Below are positions 59,921 to 64,000 of a stretch of DNA of 64,000 nt, one piece after another. Positions within the stretch are counted from its first letter, which is position 1, and every line of letters starts with the position of its first letter. Source of the stretch: Apostichopus japonicus (taxonomy: Eukaryota; Echinodermata; Holothuroidea; Aspidochirotida; Stichopodidae). Both the position numbers and the translations under genes were made by a program. The stretch is from NCBI RefSeq assembly GCF_037975245.1, contig NC_092563.1, positions 5,271,501-5,335,500 on the forward strand. The letters run 5' to 3'. Below the pieces are notes generated by a model that saw only the letters and a list, made by a program, of their open reading frames with translations, was not told the origin of the DNA and ran no database searches.

Positions 59921-60004
59921 AAAACTAACTTCAAATGTAATACTTTAAGACGAGACTTAAAAAAAGAGGGAGAAGTCAAAATAGAATTTTGTCACATTCG
60001 TCTA

Positions 60005-60082
60005 TTTTTGGTGGGTTTCGAACTAACTCTAGATTTCAGTTTCTTAGTCATCTGCTCAACCCACTGAGCTAGCGGACGACAC
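60005..60082 (-). repeat. tRNA-derived SINE head or tRNA pseudogene
   Basis: On the minus strand TAGCTCAGTGGGTTGAGC forms a perfect D arm (GCTC/GAGC) with A-box consensus, and TTCGAAACCC gives the B box. The anticodon loop reads CTAAGAA (Leu AAG-like), but the anticodon and T stems do not pair. It lies about 90 bases from the Ser-like SINE. Confidence 0.55.
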
Positions 60083-63000
60083 CGAGACATGATCTAATTC
60101 AAATTGATTTCGGACCGATGGGGTAAACATCTTACTCGTTGCAGTGAAAGCAGAAAGCAATGCGTCTCTTTTGAGTTCGTTCTAAGTGATCAGATAATGC
60201 GAGACTTTTGACAGATCAGATGAACAATAATGCTTACCCTATGCTGTAATTATTGACTAATTCAATACAAATTGCAACGAAAGATGCTCCATGTATAAAG
60301 GAGTAATTCTCAAATGGAATGTTCTTTTTTCATAACACATCGTCTCTGATTAAATCATCTGTTATCATGATAGAATAGCAATTGTCATTCTTTCTTAGGT
60401 ATGTGTATCATTGGACGCTAAAGCTCGAAATTTGTCGATATTGAACGACAGAATATCCATTTTCCTGTAATGGTTAATTTTACTTCATACATTAACTCAC
60501 CCATAATGTTGACTGGTAAAAGCTGTATATCTCGCCAACTGAATTGATCTATTGAAATAACTCATGTCTGAAATATAAGTGCATGTTCGTCTCCCCACAT
60601 AAATATAAGGGAAACGGCTTGGATATCTAAAATTAGATGTAGTTACGTATATGTATCGGATTGCCGATTAAGTAGCCACGGTGATTGACAACAGCGGACG
60701 ATACTCCGATCAGTTGGTGAGCCAATGACAAAGAGGTCCTCTTTGGGAATTCACAATAAATATTAGAAAGTAATGGATATTTAAGGATGAATAAATCCAT
60801 CTCGAAAATCCTCGATCAGTATGAAGTATATGGACGTACAAATCCAGTAGTCTATCTCCACGACGACATATCGAAACGGAAGAATTGCTGTTAATGAAGA
60901 GGATGGAGAGATAACATGTTCCCCGGAAGGGGGGGGGGGTTGAATTTGACCTCAGTTCATTTCCTGGTCGTAGTGACCTATGACCTCCTGTGTGTTCGTT
61001 GGCGTCCAAGTTGTCGACAATCTCGTGACGTCATTTGTGATGTCCCATAACGTTTCGGCGCATATAATAACGTAAACTGAAGAGTAAGTACAATATAATA
61101 ACTAGCTGTAACAAATTTATTAGCAACGGTTGGTATCACACCATAATAATGGAGCCACTGGTTTACCACAAGATAGTGTGGTTTGGCATGAGGGTGCATG
61201 GAGGGGTTGAAGAGGAAGACAGATAAGTGAAAGAAAAGCGTAAGAAACCAAATTTCATCACGGATTACTTCGTACCTCAAACGGATAAATACCATATACG
61301 ACGCAGATGCGAGGACTACAACATTTAAAGATACTTTTCTAAGTTATAGTGATAAAATGAAGTTACAACAATGCATCCGTTTGAAATTTATTTAGACCCG
61401 TTATTAATAAATTAGGAAATTCTGCATTATATATATAAGAGTTAAATTGCTGTTCTAAGAATGTTAGATATTCGATTGAATGTCCCATTCAATGATGTAA
61501 CATTCCAAGGGGCCTTAGACAGTAGTCCTACGTGACGTTATACTGGACTTGTTGCATTTGTTTTTTGCTGGCCATGGGCCCGACAGCAGAATAAAGAAAG
61601 TGCACATCTGGCGGATATCTAGATCGATGCCCATTTGGTTTACTGACTGAATCTTTAATATCAATACTATGCTTAGGTAGATGGGTTCAAACTTGTCACT
61701 GCCCCTCCCTGTGTCCTGTGCCCAGTGAGGCCGCACTGGCCTAGTTATGCCACTGATAGTTATGCACATTGCCCATATACCAACATAACCAGCCTATCAG
61801 ATATGTTCAAAACTGCTGGTGACAAAACGGAAATTTAATAATAAGAATTCAAATAACGAATATTTACCAATGGACACAAATCCAGACTGTTGTTATGTTT
61901 GAAAATTTAGAAACATCGATGAAACATTTGTCCCTGCGAATGAAGTAATCGTAACAAAGGTACGACTGTTCATAGCAAACAAAACATGTTGACATACGAC
62001 TAGTTTTGATAATATATGTAGGCCCGTTCTGGCATTACCTATATTATCTGGTTTTTGTATCATGGGGGGCGGGGGAGGGGATAAAGTGATCAATAAATGT
62101 AGTGTCACCACTGCGCCAGAGTGTATATTGTCAGTATTCCATAGTTACACACTCAAATAAGGGTCGGATTAAGCATATAACCTGGCACGTGCAGGGCCCT
62201 ACATTTGCACGTTGATGCAGTTTGTGCAACTAAACTCAACCTTGTATTATTATTCGTAGCTACGACAACACACAGGATAAAGCTATAAATGCCAGCATGT
62301 GAATATACTTGCATAGTTACATGTTACTATCGTTTGGCTACTTAACAACTTAGCAATGTCGTATCATTGACAAAACAAAATATAAACTCAGACGCCAACA
62401 TCTGCATACTTGCATATTTACATTGAAAGATATCTTTTCTTTAACAACTAAGAAACTTAAGTATAGTTTCCAAAACTAAATTGCATATTTGAAAGAGTGG
62501 GCCAAAAAGTAAACTAAGGGGAAATCACTTATGGAATTCATGGGATATTTGAGTGAACGTATAGGGACCAACCTCATGGTTCCATTTATTTATCTTTTTG
62601 CGTAGGGGTGGGGATGTAATCTAACAAAAACAAACCTTCTGAGGTCAAATGTCATGCACATAGTAGAAAAAGATGTTTTTCATCAGTTGACTCGAAGGTT
62701 GTTTAAGGTATGAGAGGGGGGTACGAGTTGTTTCTCATGATCATGCAGTTCTTTGAAAAAAAATAACATCACTCCATTAAATATGCAAAAGTGACATACT
62801 TTCATCCCCATAAAGCTTGCGGGTGGGGCTAGAAGAACAGTTCATATAATTTTATAGATAACACATCAGGAACTATTATCTATGAGTGTCCATTGTTTTT
62901 TCATCATTGAGGTCACTTCGGGCATGCATCCAAAGAGCCATCGCTATTTATTTTTATTTTTTACAACCGTCTTTTTCAATAGCCCCCCACCCCCCTCATT

Positions 63001-64000
63001 TGAATGAAAAAAATGTTTATAAAGGTAATAAATAATGAATGTATCTATTACCCCGGCAATGTTTAGGTAGGTGACGTGTCTTTGAATAGTTTCTTTCAGT
63101 GAAAATATCTAACGTGAAAGCGCTCTTGACCTTTATAGCCACACATGCGCCCACGTTTTAATTATTAAAATGCTATACTCTGTAAAAATTGTTTCCTTTG
63201 AACCTTGTTTAATGCGTATGAGAGGAGTTTGTATTTTCATGATATGCCAAACTCGAAATTTCCAAATATGATTTAAATTGAGAAAGAACTTGCTGACATA
63301 ACAACCGTTTCCTGCAAGAATGTCAATAAAGCGAGACACCTGCGTTAATTAGAAACCTAAAAGTTTAATGAACGGTCACATATGGTAACACGATACCGTA
63401 TCACGTCCGTTAATACTTGAGGACAGAATTTAATATCATACTAAATACCATTATACCCCAGTCGTAAGTATCAACTAGGCCTATATGATGGAGACAAAGG
63501 CTAAAATGCAATATAACATATAGTCAAGGCCGCATATGGTAAACCACAATATCATAACGCGAACTTAAAATACAGTTAAGTAGCCTACACAGGTACAAGC
63601 TTACACGACGTTGACAAACGTGGCTGTTAATATGTATCCAGAAGTGACTATCTTCTGGTTACGACAAAACAATATTATCTATGATGAAGGCTTCTAGCAA
63701 TTGCTGCTAACTTAAATACCAAGTAGCCTAACATGATGAGTTAACTACCCATGAAAAAAAAGAAAGAATGAGTTTGATTCTGTGACCATTTAATGAACGT
63801 TCGAGGTGCAAATTTACTCGGTTCATGAAGGTCTATATATAATCTCTAGGATCTTATCGTGGTATATACACATTCAAGAAATAGCATGATACATACATAT
63901 ATTATGACATAAACGTGTTGTATCACTTACGAATCATTGACGCGGCGGGCGCGCTGGTTATAGACACCCGCAACTGTAAATCGATAAAAGCTTTTCCTTT
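60083..64000. other. Non-coding end of window, nothing recognised
   Basis: No supported gene. An isolated CCTAGTTATGCCACTG at about 61739 resembles one hAT-MITE end, but no partner end was found. Poly-G runs at 60929 and 62065 and scattered open frames below 110 codons show no family resemblance. Confidence 0.5.

Noticed and set aside
1-64000. CRISPR arrays, bacterial operons or integrons
   Set aside because: The repeats present are satellites, palindromes and MITEs; introns, SINE heads and (TA)n tracts show a eukaryotic nuclear genome.

Overview
This is a eukaryotic, AT-rich, intron- and repeat-laden stretch. It has no operons, spliced exons with GT/AG borders, long (TA)n tracts, tRNA-derived SINE heads and many short inverted-repeat transposons. 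The gene content (very large interferon-inducible-type GTPases fused to a death-fold domain, a hydroxyacid oxidase, a P2X7-ballast-like protein) fits an invertebrate animal, probably a marine deuterostome such as an echinoderm. The species assignment is an inference and not firm.

Layout. (1) 1-1761: no gene; ATGC-rich tandem repeats at 1.3-1.73 kb. (2) 1762-18963 and 45101-59860 are two direct copies of one duplicated segment. Each holds a gene for a VLIG/GVIN-type very large GTPase. The visible exons are a Ser/Thr-rich linker exon, a death-effector-like (DED) exon and one giant exon of about 5.9 kb, all joined by phase-1 introns. The right-hand copy is open for all 2149 codons visible. The left-hand copy has one in-frame TAG and one single-base deletion, so it is a pseudogene or a very recently broken gene. 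Each copy also carries private insertions and private internal tandem duplications. (3) 18964-33918: two exons of an FMN-dependent hydroxyacid oxidase, a weak candidate two-exon gene, foldback and hAT-type elements, a large AT-rich palindrome, minisatellites, a tRNA-like sequence and a tandem duplication of about 0.7 kb. (4) 33919-44886: an element of about 10.95 kb bounded by 61-bp terminal inverted repeats (59/61 identical) and a perfect 9-bp target-site duplication. It contains subterminal repeats, a relic of a CACTA/EnSpm (tnp2-like) transposase with a DUF4806-like second gene, a 115-bp GACGTC-rich satellite and a small MITE. (5) 59861-64000: two tRNA-derived SINE heads and otherwise nothing recognised.

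How it works together. The only apparently intact protein gene is the right-hand DED-VLIG GTPase. From its families one would expect a large cytosolic GTPase linked to innate immunity and death signalling; that role is inferred. The rest is a record of transposition. Because the segment is duplicated, one copy often preserves the empty site of an insertion in the other, which lets several element ends and target duplications be fixed to the base.
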